Assembly (NCBI GenBank): GCA_948099385.1
Contig: CANUEZ040000191.1
Location: 3,162,001 to 3,226,000, forward strand
Source of the DNA: Fasciola hepatica
Lineage: Eukaryota; Platyhelminthes; Trematoda; Plagiorchiida; Fasciolidae
DNA length: 64,000 nucleotides
Direction of reading: 5' to 3'
A program made the position numbers and the translations under genes. Positions 1-12,487 of this stretch are shown here, in pieces; the first letter of the stretch is position 1; the number at the start of each line of letters is the position of its first letter. The notes beneath the pieces are model-generated. The model worked only from the letters and a program-made list of their open reading frames with translations, did not search any database and was not told the DNA's origin.

Positions 1-333
1 TCAGCGGATCAAACAGCTGTACAGTGCTTCCATCATTTCCAATGGTCAGTTCAGTGTTCAAGCTGCATGGAGAATCATATTATACAAATCTACTCTGCTA
101 CTGCTCTATTGCATTGCATGAGCAATCTGTGTGGGGATTGTTCATAAGGGAATGCCTTGGTTTTACTTAGGCCCATAAATAGAGAAGTGATGGAACATAG
201 GATTGGATCTATTGTGCGAGAATTTGGTTGTTACCGTTCAAAGCGAAAGCGAAAGCCGAAGCCAATTTGGGGATTGTGCTATATCATGTATTGTATATGT
301 TGAACAATGCGTTGAGACCCATATCGGATTGCC
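1..333 (+). repeat. Partial monomer at left window edge
   Basis: This is the 3' 333 bp of a monomer, beginning inside the conserved core at 'tcagcggatcaaacagctg'. It carries a private variant near 210, where 'ggatctattgtgcg' replaces 'ggatcggtgtgcg', a one-base gain. It also has the rarer 'catcatttccaatgg' allele found again in the 39-46 kb region. The array clearly continues to the left. Confidence 0.95.
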
Positions 334-2882
334 TTGTGATATGGGTGTTCGACTGACATTCGTTCACCCCAACCCTTGTTCGTGTCCCCGTGTGGGCTCT
401 GTCCATGTGCAATGCTCTTGCTTCACATAGCGGATCAAACAGCTGTACAGTGCTTCCATCATTTCCAATGGTCAGTTCAGTGTTCAAGCTGCATGGAGGA
501 TCATATTATACAAATCTACTCTGCTACTGCTCTATTGCATTGCATGAGCAATCTGTGTGTGGATTGTTCATAAGGGAATGCCTTGGTTTTACTTAGGCCC
601 ATAAATAGAGAAGTGATGGAACATAGGATTGGATCGGTGTGCGATAATTTGATTGTTACCGTTCAAAGCGAAAGCGAAATCCGAATCCAATTTGGGGATT
701 GTGCTATATCATGTAGTGTATATGTTGAACAAAGCGTTCAGACCCATATCGGATAGCCTTGTGGTTTTGGTGTTCGACTGACAATCGTTCACCCCAACCC
801 TTGTTCGTGTCCCCGTGTGGGCTCTGTCCATGTGCAATGCTCATGATTCCCTTAGCGGATCAAACAGCTGTACAGTGCTTCCATCATTTTCAATGGTCAG
901 TTCAGTGTTCAAGCTGCATGGAGAATCATATTATACAAATCTACTCTGCTACTGCTCTATTGCATTGTATGAGCAATCTGTGTGGGGATTGTTCATAATG
1001 GAATGCCTTGGTTTTACTTAGACCCATAAATAGAAAAGTGATGGAACATAGGATTGGATCGGTGTGCGAGAATTTGGTTGTTATCTTACACAGCCAAAGT
1101 GAAAGCCGAATCCAATTTGGGGATTGTGCTATATCATGTATTGTATATGTTGAACAATGCGTTGAGACCCATATCGGATAGCCTTGTGGTTTGGGTGTTC
1201 GACTGACAATCGTTCACCCCAACCCTTGTTCGTGTCCCCGTGTGGGCTCTGTCCATGTGCAATGCTCATGATTCCCTTAGCGGATCAAACAGCTGTACAG
1301 TGCTTCCATCATTTTCAATGGTCAGTTCAGTGTTCAAGCTGCATGGAGAATCATATTATACAAATCTACTCTGCTACTGCTCTATTGCATTGTATGAGCA
1401 ATCTGTGTGGGGATTGTTCATAATGGAATGCCTTGGTTTTACTTAGGCCCATAAATAGAGAAGTGATGGAACATAGGATTGGATCGGTGTGCGAGAATTT
1501 GGTTGTTACCGTTCAATGCAAAAGCGCAAGCCGAATCCAATTTGGGGATTGTGCTATATCATGTAGTGTATATGTTGAACAAAGCGTTCAGACCCATATC
1601 GGATAGCCTTGTGGTTTGGGTGTTCGACTGACATTCGTTCACCCCAACCCTTGTTCGTGTCCTCGTGTGGGCTCTGTCCATGTGCAATGCTCATGATTCC
1701 CTTAGCGGATCAAACAGCTCTACAGTGCTTCCATCATTTTCAATGGTCAGTTCAGTGTTCAAGCTGCATGGAGAATCATATTATACAAATCTCATCTGCT
1801 ACTGCTCTATTGCATTGCATGAGCAATCTGTGTGGGGATTGTTCATAAGGGAATGCCTTGGTTTTACTTAGGCCCATAAATAGAGAAGTGATGGAACATA
1901 GGATTGGATCGGTGTGCGAGAATTTGGTTGTTACCGTTCAATGCAAAAGCGCAAGCCGAATCCAATTTGGGGATTGTGCTATATCATGTAGTGTATATGT
2001 TGAACAAAGCGTTCAGACCCATATCGGATAGCCTTGTGGTTTGGGTGTTCGACTGACAATCGTTCACCCAAACCATTGTTCGTGTCCCCGTGTGGGCTCT
2101 GTCCATGTGCAATGCTCATGATTCCCTTAGCGGATCAAACAGCTGTACAGTGCTTCCATCATTTTCAATGGTCAGTTCAGTGTTCAAGCTGCATGGAGAA
2201 TCATATTAAATAAATCTCATCTGCTACTGCTCTATTGCATTGCATGAGCAATCTGTGTGGGGATTGTTCATAAGGGAATGCCATGGTTTTACTTAGGCCC
2301 ATAAATAGAGAAGTGATGGAACATAGGATTGATCGGTGTGCGAGAAATTTGTTGTTATCTTACACAGCCAAAGTGAAAGCCGAATCCAATTTGGGGATTG
2401 TGCTATATCATGTATTGTATATGTTGAACAATGCGTTGAGACCCATATCGGATAGCCTTGTGGTTTGGGTGTTCGACTGACAATCGTTCACCCCAACCCT
2501 TGTTCGTGTCCCCGTGTGGGCTCTGTCCATGTGCAATGCTCATGATTCCCTTAGCGGATCAAACAGCTGTACAGTGCTTCCATCATTTTCAATGGTCAGT
2601 TCAGTGTTCAAGCTGCATGGAGGATCATATTATACAAATCTACTCTGCTACTGCTCTATTGCATTGCATGAGCAATCTGTGTGTGGATTGTTCATAAGGG
2701 AATGCCTTGGTTTTACATAGGCCCATAAATAGAGAAGTGATGGAACATAGGATTGGATCGGTGTGCGAGAATTTGGTTGTTACCGTTCAATGCAAAAGCG
2801 CAAGCCGAATCCAATTTGGGGATTGTGCTATATCATGTAGTGTATATGTTGAACAAAGCGTTCAGACCCATATCGGATAGCC
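334..2882 (+). repeat. Six tandem monomers (m1-m6) without a clear higher-order unit
   Basis: Anchors are 334, 759, 1184, 1609, 2034 and 2458. Spacing is 425 bp except m5 to m6, which is 424 because 'aggattgatcgg' near 2330 lacks one G. m2 and m3 share 'ttcataatggaatgcc' and are close relatives. m5 carries 'attaaataaatctc', an allele that becomes characteristic of the next block. m1 carries 'gctcttgcttcac' in place of 'gctcatgattccc', a haplotype otherwise seen only between 28.8 and 38.3 kb. Nothing here looks like a gene. Confidence 0.9.
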
Positions 2883-5800
2883 TTGTGGTTTGGGTGTTCG
2901 ACTGACAATCGTTCACCCAAACCCTTGTTCGTTTCCCCGTGTGGGCTCTGTCCATGTGCAATGCTCATGATTCCCTTAGCGGATCAAACAGCTGTACAGT
3001 GCTTCCATCATTTTCAATGGTCAGTTCAGTGTTCAAGCTGCATGGAGAATCATATTAAATAAATCTACTCTGCTACTGCTCTATTGCATTGCATGAGCAA
3101 TCTGTGTGGGGATTGTTCATAAGGGAATGCCATGGTTTTACTTAGGCCCATAAATAGAGAAGTGATGGAACATAGGATTGGATCGGTGTGCGAAAATTTG
3201 GTTGTTACCGTTCAAAGCGAAAGCGCAAGCCGAATCCAATTTGGGGATTGTGCTATATCATGTATTGTATATGTTGAACAAAGCGTTGAGACCCATATCG
3301 GATAGCCTTGTGGTTTGGGTGTTCGACTGACAATCGTTCACCCAAACCCTTGTTCGTGTCCCCGTGTGGGCTCTGTCCATGTGCAATGCTCATGATTCCC
3401 TTAGCGGATCAAACAGCTGTACAGTGCTTCCATCATTTTCAATGGTCAGTTCAGTGTTCAAGCTGCATGGAAAATCATATTATACAAATCTACTCTGCTA
3501 CTGCTCTATTGCATTGCATGAGCAATCTGTGTGGGGATTGTTCATAAGGGAATGCCTTGGTTTTACATAGGCCCATAAATAGAGAAGTGATGGAACATAG
3601 GATTGGATTGGTGTGCGAGAATTTGGTTGTTACCGTTCAAAGCGAAAGCGAAAGCCGAATCCAATTTGGGGATTGTGCTATATCATGTAGTGTATATGTT
3701 GAACAAAGCGTTCAGACCCATATCGGATAGCCTTGTGGTTTGGGTGTTCGACTGACATTCGTTCACCCCAACCCTTGTTCGTGTCTCCGATTGGGTTCTG
3801 TCCATGTGCAATGCTCATGATTCCCTTAGCGGATCAAACAGCTGTACAGTGCTTCCATCATTTTCAATGGTCAGTTCAGTGTTCAAGCTGCATGGAGAAT
3901 CATATTATACAAATCTACTCTGCTACTGCTCTATTGCATTGTATGAGCAATCTGTGTGGGGATTGTTCATAAGGGAATGCCTTGGTTTTACTTAGGCCCA
4001 TAAATAGAGAAGTGATGGAACATGGGATTGGATCGGTGTGCGAGAATTTGGTTGTTACCGTTCAATGCAAAAGCGCAAGCCGAATCCAATTTGGGGATTG
4101 TGCTATATCATGTATTGTATATGTTGAACAAAGCGTTGAGACCCATATCGGATAGCCTTGTGGTTTGGGTGTTCGACTGACAATCGTTCACCCAAACCCT
4201 TGTTCGTTTCCCCGTGTGGGCTCTGTCCATGTGCAATGCTCATGATTCCCTTAGCGGATCAAACAGCTGTACAGTGCTTCCATCATTTTCAATGGTCAGT
4301 TCAGTGTTCAAGCTGCATGGAGAATCATATTAAATAAATCTACTCTGCTACTGCTCTATTGCATTGCATGAGCAATCTGTGTGGGGCTTGTTCATAAGGG
4401 AATGCCATGGTTTTACTTAGGCCCATAAATAGAGAAGTGATGGAACATAGGATTGGATCGGTGTGCGAAAATTTGGTTGTTACCGTTCAAAGCGAAAGCG
4501 CAAGCCGAATCCAATTTGGGGATTGTGCTATATCATGTATTGTATATGTTGAACAAAGCGTTGAGACCCATATCGGATAGCCTTGTGGTTTGGGTGTTCG
4601 ACTGACAATCGTTCACCCAAACCCTTGTTCGTGTCCCCGTGTGGGCTCTGTCCATGTGCAATGCTCATGATTCCCTTAGCGGATCAAACAGCTGTACAGT
4701 GCTTCCATCATTTTCAATGGTCAGTTCAGTGTTCAAGCTGCATGGAGAATCATATTATACAAATCTACTCTGCTACTGCTCTATTGCATTGCGTGAGCAA
4801 TCTGTGTGGATTGTTCATAAGGGAATGCCTTGGTTTTACATAGGCACATAAATAGAGAAGTGATGGAACATAGGATTGGATTGGTGTGCGAGAATTTGGT
4901 TGTTACCGTTCAAAGCGAAAGCGAAAGCCGAATCCAATTTGGGGATTGTGCTATATCATGTAGTGTATATGTTGAACAAAGCGTTCAGACCCATATCGGA
5001 TAGCCTTGTGGTTTGGGTGTTCGACTGACATTCGTTCACCCCAACCCTTGTTCGTGTCTCCGATTGGGTTCTGTCCATGTGCAATGCTCATGATTCCCTT
5101 AGCGGATCAAACAGCTGTACAGTGCTTCCATCATTTTCAATGGTCAGTTCAGTGTTCAAGCTGCATGGAGAATCATATTATACAAATCTACTCTGCTACT
5201 GCTCTATTGCATTGTATGACCAATCTGTGTGGGGATTGTTCATAAGGGAATGCCTTGGTTTTACTTAGGCCCATAAATAGAGAAGTGATGGAACATGGGA
5301 TTGGATCGGTGTGCGAGAATTTGGTTGTTACCGTTCAAAGCGAAAGCGAAAGCCGAATCCAATTTGGATATTTTGCTATATCACGTATTGTATATGTTGA
5401 ACAATGCGTTGAGAACCATATCGGATAGCCTTGTGATATGGGTGTTCGACTGGCAATCGTTCACCCCAACCCTTGTTCGTGTCCCCGTGTGGGCTCTGTC
5501 CATGTGCAATGCTCATGATTCCCTTAGCGGATCAATCAGTTGTACAACGCTTCCATCGTTTTCAATGGTCAGTTCAGTGTTCAAGCTGCATGGAGAATCA
5601 TATTATACAAATCTACTCTGCTACTGCTCTATTGCATTGTATGACCAATCTGTGTGGGGATTGTTCATAAGGGAATGCCTTGGTTTTACTTAGGCACATA
5701 AATAGAGAAGTGATGGAACATAGGATTGGATCGGTGTGCGAGAATTTGGTTGTTACCGTTCAATGCAAAAGCGCAAGCCGAATCCAATTTGGGGATTGTG

Positions 5801-7552
5801 CTATATCATGTAGTGTATATGTTGAACAAAGCGTTCAGACCCATATCGGATAGCCTTGTGGTTTGGGTGTTCGACTGACAATCGTTCACCCAAACCCTTG
5901 TTCGTTTCCCCGTGTGGGCTCTGTCCATGTGCAATGCTCATGATTCCCTTAGCGGATCAAACAGCTGTACAGTGCTTCCATCATTTTCAATGGTCAGTTC
6001 AGTGTTCAAGCTGCATGGAGAATCATATTAAATAAATCTACTCTGCTACTGCTCTATTGCATTGCATGAGCAATCTGTGTGGGGCTTGTTCATAAGGGAA
6101 TGCCATGGTTTTACTTAGGCCCATAAATAGAGAAGTGATGGAACATAGGATTGGATCGGTGTGCGAGAATTTGGTTGTTAATGTTCAAAGCGAAAGCGCA
6201 AGCCGAATCCAATTTGGGGATTGTGCTATATCATGTATTGTATATGTTGAACAAAGCGTTGAGACCCATATCGGATAGCCTTGTGGTTTGGGTGTTCGAC
6301 TGACAATCGTTCACCCAAACCCTTGTTCGTGTCCCCGTGTGGGCTCTGTCCATGTGCAATGCTCATGATTCCCTTAGCGGATCAAACAGCTGTACAGTGC
6401 TTCCATCATTTTAAATGGTCAGTTCAGTGTTCAAGCTGCATGGAGAATCATATTATACAAATCTACTCTGCTACTGCTCTATTGCATTGCATGAGCAATC
6501 TGTGTGGATTGTTCATAAGGGAATGCCTTGGTTTTACATACGCACATAAATAGAGAAGTGATGGAACATAGGATTGGATTGGTGTGCGAGAATTTGGTTG
6601 TTACCGTTCAAAGCGAAAGCGAAAGCCGAATCCAATTTGGGGATTGTGCTATATCATGTAGTGTATATGTTGAACAAAGCGTTCAGACCCATATCGGATA
6701 GCCTTGTGGTTTGGGTGTTCGACTGACATTCGTTCACCCCAACCCTTGTTCGTGTCCCGTGTGGGCTCTGTCCATGTGCAATGCTCATGATTCCCTTAGC
6801 GGATCAAACAGCTGTACAGTGCTTCCATCATTTTCAATGGTCAGTTCAGTGTTCAAGCTGCATGGAGAATCATATTATACAAATCTACTCTGCTACTGCT
6901 CTATTGCATTGTATGACCAATCTGTGTGGGGATTGTTCATAAGGGAATGCCTTGGTTTTACTTAGGCCCATAAATAGAGAAGTGATGGAACATGGGATTG
7001 GATCGGTGTGCGAGAATTTGGTTGTTACCGTTCAAAGCGAAAGCGAAAGCCGAATCCAATTTGGATATTTTGCTATATCACGTATTGTATATGTTGAACA
7101 ATGCGTTGAGAACCATATCGGATAGCCTTGTGATATGGGTGTTCGACTGGCAATCGTTCACCCCAACCCTTGTTCGTGTCCCCGTGTGGGCTCTGTCCAT
7201 GTGCAATGCTCATGATTCCCTTAGCGGATCAATCAGTTGTACAACGCTTCCATCGTTTTCAATGGTCAGTTCAGTGTTCAAGCTGCATGGAGAATCATAT
7301 TATACAAATCTACTCTGCTACTGCTCTATTGCATTGTATGACCAATCTGTGTGGGGATTGTTCATAAGGGAATGCCTTGGTTTTACTTAGGCACATAAAT
7401 AGAGAAGTGATGGAACATAGGATTGGATCGGTGTGCGAGAATTTGGTTGTTACCGTTCAATGCAAAAGCGCAAGCCGAATCCAATTTGGGGATTGTGCTA
7501 TATCATGTAGTGTATATGTTGAACAAAGCGTTCAGACGGATATCGGATAGCC
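2883..7552 (+). repeat. Higher-order block: trimer (m7-m9) followed by two tetramers (m10-m13, m14-m17)
   Basis: m7, m10 and m14 (2883, 4158, 5856) share 'gttcgtttccccg' and 'attaaataaatct'. m8, m11 and m15 (3308, 4583, 6281) match one another, as do m9, m12 and m16 (3733, 5006, 6704). m13 and m17 (5431, 7128) are an extra fourth unit with 'gatcaatcagttgtacaacg' and 'gtgatatgggtg', absent from the m7-m9 copy. The tetramer copies are 1698 and 1697 bp. A 2-bp deletion ('gtgtggattgttc', near 4808 and 6509) is shared by m11 and m15 but absent from m8, so it arose after the m8 lineage split. m16 also has a 1-bp deletion near 6756 ('gtgtcccgtgtgg'). Confidence 0.88.
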
Positions 7553-7659
7553 TTGTGGTTTGGGTGTTCGACTGACATTCGTTCACCCCAACCCTTGTTC
7601 GTGTCCCCGTGTGGGCTCTGTCCACGTGCAATGCTCATGATTCCCTTAGCGGATCAAAC

Positions 7660-10335
7660 AGCTGTACAGTGCTTCCATCATTTTCAATGGTCAGTTCAGT
7701 GTTCAAGCTGCATGGAGAATCATATTATACAAATCTACTCTGCTACTGCTCTATTGCATTGTATGAGCAATCTGTGTGGGGATTGTTCATAAGGGAATGC
7801 CTTGGTTTTACTTAGGCCCATAAATAGAGAAGTGATGGAACATAGGATTGGATCGGTGTGCGAGAATTTGGTTGTTACCGTTCAATGCAAAAGCGCAGGC
7901 CGAATCGAATTTGGGGATTGTGCTATATCATGTAGTGTATATGTTGAACAAAGCGTTGAGACCCATATCGGATAGCCTTGTGGTTTGGGTGTTCGACTGA
8001 CATTCGTTCACCCCAACCCTTGTTCGTGTCCCCGTGTGGGCTCCGTCCATGTGCAATGCTCATGATTCCCTTAGCGGATCAAACAGCTCTACAGGTCTTC
8101 CATCATTTTCAATGGTCAGTTCAGTGTTCACGCTGCATGGAGAATCATATTATACAAATCTCATCTGCTACTGCTCTATTGCATTGCATGAGCAATCTGT
8201 GTGGGGATTGTTCATAAGGGAATGCCTTGGTTTTACTTAGGCCCATAAATAGAGAAGTGATGGAACATAGGATTGGATCGGTGTGCGAGAATTTGGTTGT
8301 TACCGTTCAAAGCGAAAGCGCAAGCCGAATCCAATTTGGGGATTGTGCTATATCATGTAGTGTATATGTTGAACGAAGCGTTCAGACCCATATCGGATTG
8401 CCTTGTGGTTTGGGTGTTCGACTGACATTCGTTCACCCCAACCCTTGTTCGTGTCCCCGTGTGGGCTCTGTCCATGTGCAATGCTCATGATTCCCTTAGC
8501 GGATCAAACAGCTGTACAGTGCTTCCATCATTTTCAATGGTCAGTTCAGTGTTCAAGCTGCATGGAGAATCATATTATACAAATCTACTCTGCTACTGCT
8601 CTATTGCATTGTATGAGCAATCTGTGTGGGGATTGTTCATAAGGGAATGCCTTGGTTTTACTCAGGCCCATAAATAGAGAAGTGATGGAAAATAGGATTG
8701 GATCGGTGTGCGAGAATTTGGTTGTTACCGTTCAATGCAAAAGCGAAAGCCGAAGCCAATTTGGGGATTGTGCTATATCATGTAGTGTATATGTTGAACA
8801 AAGCGTTCAGACCCATATCGGATAGCCTTGTGGTTTGGGTGTTCGACTGACATTCGTTCACCCCAACCCTTGTTCGTGTCCCCGTGTGGGCTCTGTCCAT
8901 GTGCAATGCTCATGATTCCCATGGCGGATCAAACAGCTGTACAGTGCTTCCATCATTTTCAATGGTCAGTTCAGTGTTCAAGCTGCATGGAGAATCATAT
9001 TATACAAATCTACTCTGCTACTGCTCTATTGCATTGTATGAGCAATCTGTGTGGGGATTGTTCATAAGGGAATGCCTTGGTTTTACTTAGGCCCATAAAT
9101 AGAGAAGTGATGGAACATAGGATTGGATCGGTGTGCGAGAATTTGGTTGTTACCGTTCAATGCAAAAGCGCAGGCCGAATCGAATTTGGGGATTGTGCTA
9201 TATCATGTAGTGTATATGTTGAACAAAGCGTTGAGACCCATATCGGATAGCCTTGTGGTTTGGGTGTTCGACTGACATTCGTTCACCCCAACCCTTGTTC
9301 GTGTCCCCGTGTGGGCTCCGTCCATGTGCAATGCTCATGATTCCCTTAGCGGATCAAACAGCTCTACAGGTCTTCCATCATTTTCAATGGTCAGTTCAGT
9401 GTTCACGCTGCATGGAGAATCATATTATACAAATCTCATCTGCTACTGCTCTATTGCATTGCATGAGCAATCTGTGTGGGGATTGTTCATAAGGGAATGC
9501 CTTGGTTTTACTTAGGCCCATAAATAGAGAAGTGATGGAACATAGGATTGGATCGGTGTGCGAGAATTTGGTTGTTACCGTTCAAAGCGAAAGCGCAAGC
9601 CGAATCCAATTTGGGGATTGTGCTATATCATGTAGTGTATATGTTGAACGAAGCGTTCAGACCCATATCGGATTGCCTTGTGGTTTGGGTGTTCGACTGA
9701 CATTCGTTCACCCCAACCCTTGTTCGTGTCCCCGTGTGGGCTCTGTCCTTGTGCAATGCTCATGATTCCCTTAGCGGATCAAACAGCTGTACAGTGCTTC
9801 CATCATTTTCAATGGTCAGTTCAGTGTTCAAGCTGCATGGAGAATCATATTATACAAATCTACTCTGCTACTGCTCTATTGCATTGTATGAGCAATCTGT
9901 GTGGGGATTGTTCATAAGGGAATGCCTTGGTTTTACTCAGGCCCATAAATAGAGAAGTGATGGAAAATAGGATTGGATCGGTGTGCGAGAATTTGGTTGT
10001 TACCTTTCAATGCAAAAGCGAAAGCCGAAGCCAATTTGGGGATTGTGCTATATCATGTAGTGTATATGTTGAACAAAGCGTTCAGACCCATATCGGATAG
10101 CCTTGTGGTTTGGGTGTTCGACTGACATTCGTTCACCCCAACCCTTGTTCGTGTCCCCGTGTGGGCTCTGTCCATGTGCAATGCTCATGATTCCCATGGC
10201 GGATCAAACAGCTGTACAGTGCTTCCATCATTTTCAATGGTCAGTTCAGTGTTCAAGCTGCATGGAGAATCATATTATACAAATCTACTCTGCTACTGCT
10301 CTATTGCATTGTATGAGCAATCTGTGTGGGGATTG
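7660..10335 (+). repeat. Trimer HOR, 1275 bp, two copies plus a partial third
   Basis: Copies run about 7660-8934 and 8935-10209, with homology continuing to about 10335. Diagnostic shared variants are 'gggctccgtcc' and 'ctctacaggtcttcc' at m19 and m22 (7978, 9253), the 'cgaatcgaatttgg' haplotype before each, and 'ttttactcaggccc' with 'gatggaaaatagg' after m20 and m23. By eye the copies differ at only a few sites, for example 'gtccatgtg' versus 'gtccttgtg' near 9749. The last monomer of the second copy (m24) is also the first monomer of the hexamer block that follows, so the two HORs interlock. Confidence 0.9.
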
Positions 10336-12487
10336 TGCATAAGGGAATGCCATGGTTTTACTTAGGCCCATAAATAGAGAAGTGATGGAACATAGGATTG
10401 GATCGGTGTGCGAGAATTTGGTTGTGACCGTTCAAAGCCAAAGCGAAAGCCGAATCCAATTTGGATATTTTGCTATATCACGTATTGTATATGTTGAACA
10501 AAGCTTTGAGACGCATATCGGATAGCCTTGTGGTTTGGGTGTTCGACTGACAATCGTTCACCCCAACCCTTGTTCGTGTCCCCGTGTGGGCTCTGTCCAC
10601 GTGCAATGCTCATGATTCCCTTAGCGGATCAAACAGCTGTACAGTGCTTCCATCATTTTCAATGGTCAGTTCAGTGTTCAAGCTGCATGGAGAATCATAT
10701 TATACAAATCTACTCTGCTACTGCTCTATTGCATTGTAAGAGCAATCTGTGTGGGGATTGTTCATAAGGGAATGCCATGGTTTTACTTAGGCCCATAAAT
10801 AGAGAAGTGATGGAACATAGGATTGGATCGGTGTGCGAGAAATTTGTTGTTATCTTACACAGCCAAAGTGAAAGCCGAATCCAATTTGGGGATTGTGCTA
10901 TATCATGTATTGTATATTTTGAACAAAGCGTTGAGACCCATATCGGATAGCCTTGTGGTTTGGGTGTTCGACTGACATTCGTTCACCCCAACCCTTGTTC
11001 GTGTCCCCGTGTGGGCTCTGTCCATGTGCAATGCTCATGATTCCCTTAGCGGATCAAACAGCTGTACAGTGCTTCCATCATTTTCAATGGTCAGTTCAGT
11101 GTTCAAGCTGCATGGAGAATCATATTATACAAATTTATTCTGCTACTGCTCTATTTCATTGCATGAGCAATCTGTGTGGGGATTGTTCATAAGGGAATGC
11201 CTTGGTTTTACTTAGGCCCATAAATAGAGAAGTGATGGAACATAGGATTGGATCGGTGTGCGAGAATTTGGTTGTTACCGTTCAAAGCGAAAGCGAAAGC
11301 CGAATCCAATTTGGGGATTGTGCTATATCATGTATTGTATATGTTGAACAAAGCGTTCAGACCCATATCGGATAGCCTTGTGGTTTGGGTGTTCGACTGA
11401 CAATCGTTCACCTCAACCCTTGTTCGTGTCCCCGTGTGGGCTCTGTCCATGTGCAATGCTCATGATTCCCTTAGCGGATCAAACAGCTGTACAGTGCTTC
11501 CATCATTTTCAATGGTCAGTTCAGTGTTCAAGCTGCATGGAGAATCATATTATACAAATCTACTCTGCTACTGCTCTATTGCATTGCATGCGCAATCTGT
11601 GTGGGGATTGTTCATAAGGGAATGCCTTGGTTTTACTTAGGCCCATAAATAGAGAAGTGATGGAACATAGGATTGGATCGGTGTGCGAGAATTTGGTTGT
11701 TACCGTTCAATGCAAAAGCGCAAGCCGAATCCAATTTGGGGATTGTGCTATATCATGTAGTGTATATGTTGAACAAAGCCTTCAGACCGATATCGGATAG
11801 CCTTGTGGTTTGGGTGTTCGACTGACATTCGTTCACCCCAACCCTTGTTCGTGTCCCCGTGTGGGCTCTGTCCATGTGCAATGCTCATGATTCCCTTAGC
11901 GGATCAAACAGCTCTACAGTTCTTCCATCATTTTCAATGGTCAGTTCAGTGTTCAAGCTGCATGGAGAATCATGTTATACAAATCTCATCTGCTACTGCT
12001 CTATTGCATTGCATGAGCAATCTGTGTGGGGATTGTTCATAAGGGAATGCCTTGGTTTTACTAAGGCCCATAAATAGAGAAGTGATGGAACATAGGATTG
12101 GATCGGTGTGCGAGAATTTGGTTGTTACCGTTCAAAGCGAAAGCGAAAGCCGAAGCCAATTTGGGGATTGTGCTATATCATGTAGTGTATATGTTGAACA
12201 AAGCGTTCAGACCCATATCGGATAGCCTTGTGGTTTGGGTGTTCTACTGACAATCGTTCACCCCAACCCTTGTTCGTGTCCCCGTGTGGGCTCCGTCCAT
12301 GTGCAATGCTCATGATTCCCATGGCGGATCAAACAGCTCTACAGTGCTTCCATCATTTTCAATGGTCAGTTCAGTGTTCAAGCTGCATGGAGAATCATGT
12401 TATACAAATCTATTCTGATACTGCTCTATTGCATTGCATGCGCAATCTGTGTGGGGATTGTTCATAAGGGAATGCCTTGGTTTTACT
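9938..12487 (+). repeat. Hexamer HOR copy 1 (2550 bp, m24-m29)
   Basis: Six distinguishable monomers anchored at 10103, 10528, 10953, 11378, 11803 and 12228 form one higher-order unit. Markers include 'cccatggcgg' (first and sixth), 'ccacgtgcaatg' with 'gtaagagc' (second), 'aaatttattctgc' (third), 'gcatgcgcaatc' (fourth and sixth) and 'ctctacagttcttcc' (fifth). The boundary was set at the C of 'ttttactcagg' at 9938, which recurs at 12488 and 15038. Copy 1 differs from copies 2 and 3 at 10005 (T versus G), 10245 (T versus C) and 12219 (C versus G). Confidence 0.95.

Noticed and set aside
132..277. Origin of the monomer by internal duplication, suggested by two 'tggggattgt' 10-mers (132-141 and 268-277) and two 'gccttg' plus 'gttt' motifs
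   Set aside because: The two pairs have different spacing (136 and about 177 bp) and the sequences around them do not align, so no half-monomer duplication is supported.
755..785. Pol III internal promoter or tRNA-derived SINE, suggested by 'gtgttcgactga' resembling a B box and 'tagccttgtgg' resembling an A box
   Set aside because: The B-box match is incomplete, the A-box lacks its conserved A, and the spacing (about 15 bp) is too short. No tRNA fold or terminator is evident.
773..787. Possible CENP-B box in 'ttcgactgacaatcg'
   Set aside because: It fits the first half of the core (TTCG, four bases, A, two bases), but the required CGGG is ATCG here. No other place in the monomer fits better, so a CENP-B box is not supported.
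5295..5693. 132-codon ORF starting with ATG (also at 6992, 30364, 32489)
   Set aside because: It is a chance fusion of two monomer frames after loss of one stop. The frame has no recognisable domain, and the copies are HOR duplicates. Kept as a low-interest finding, not as a gene.
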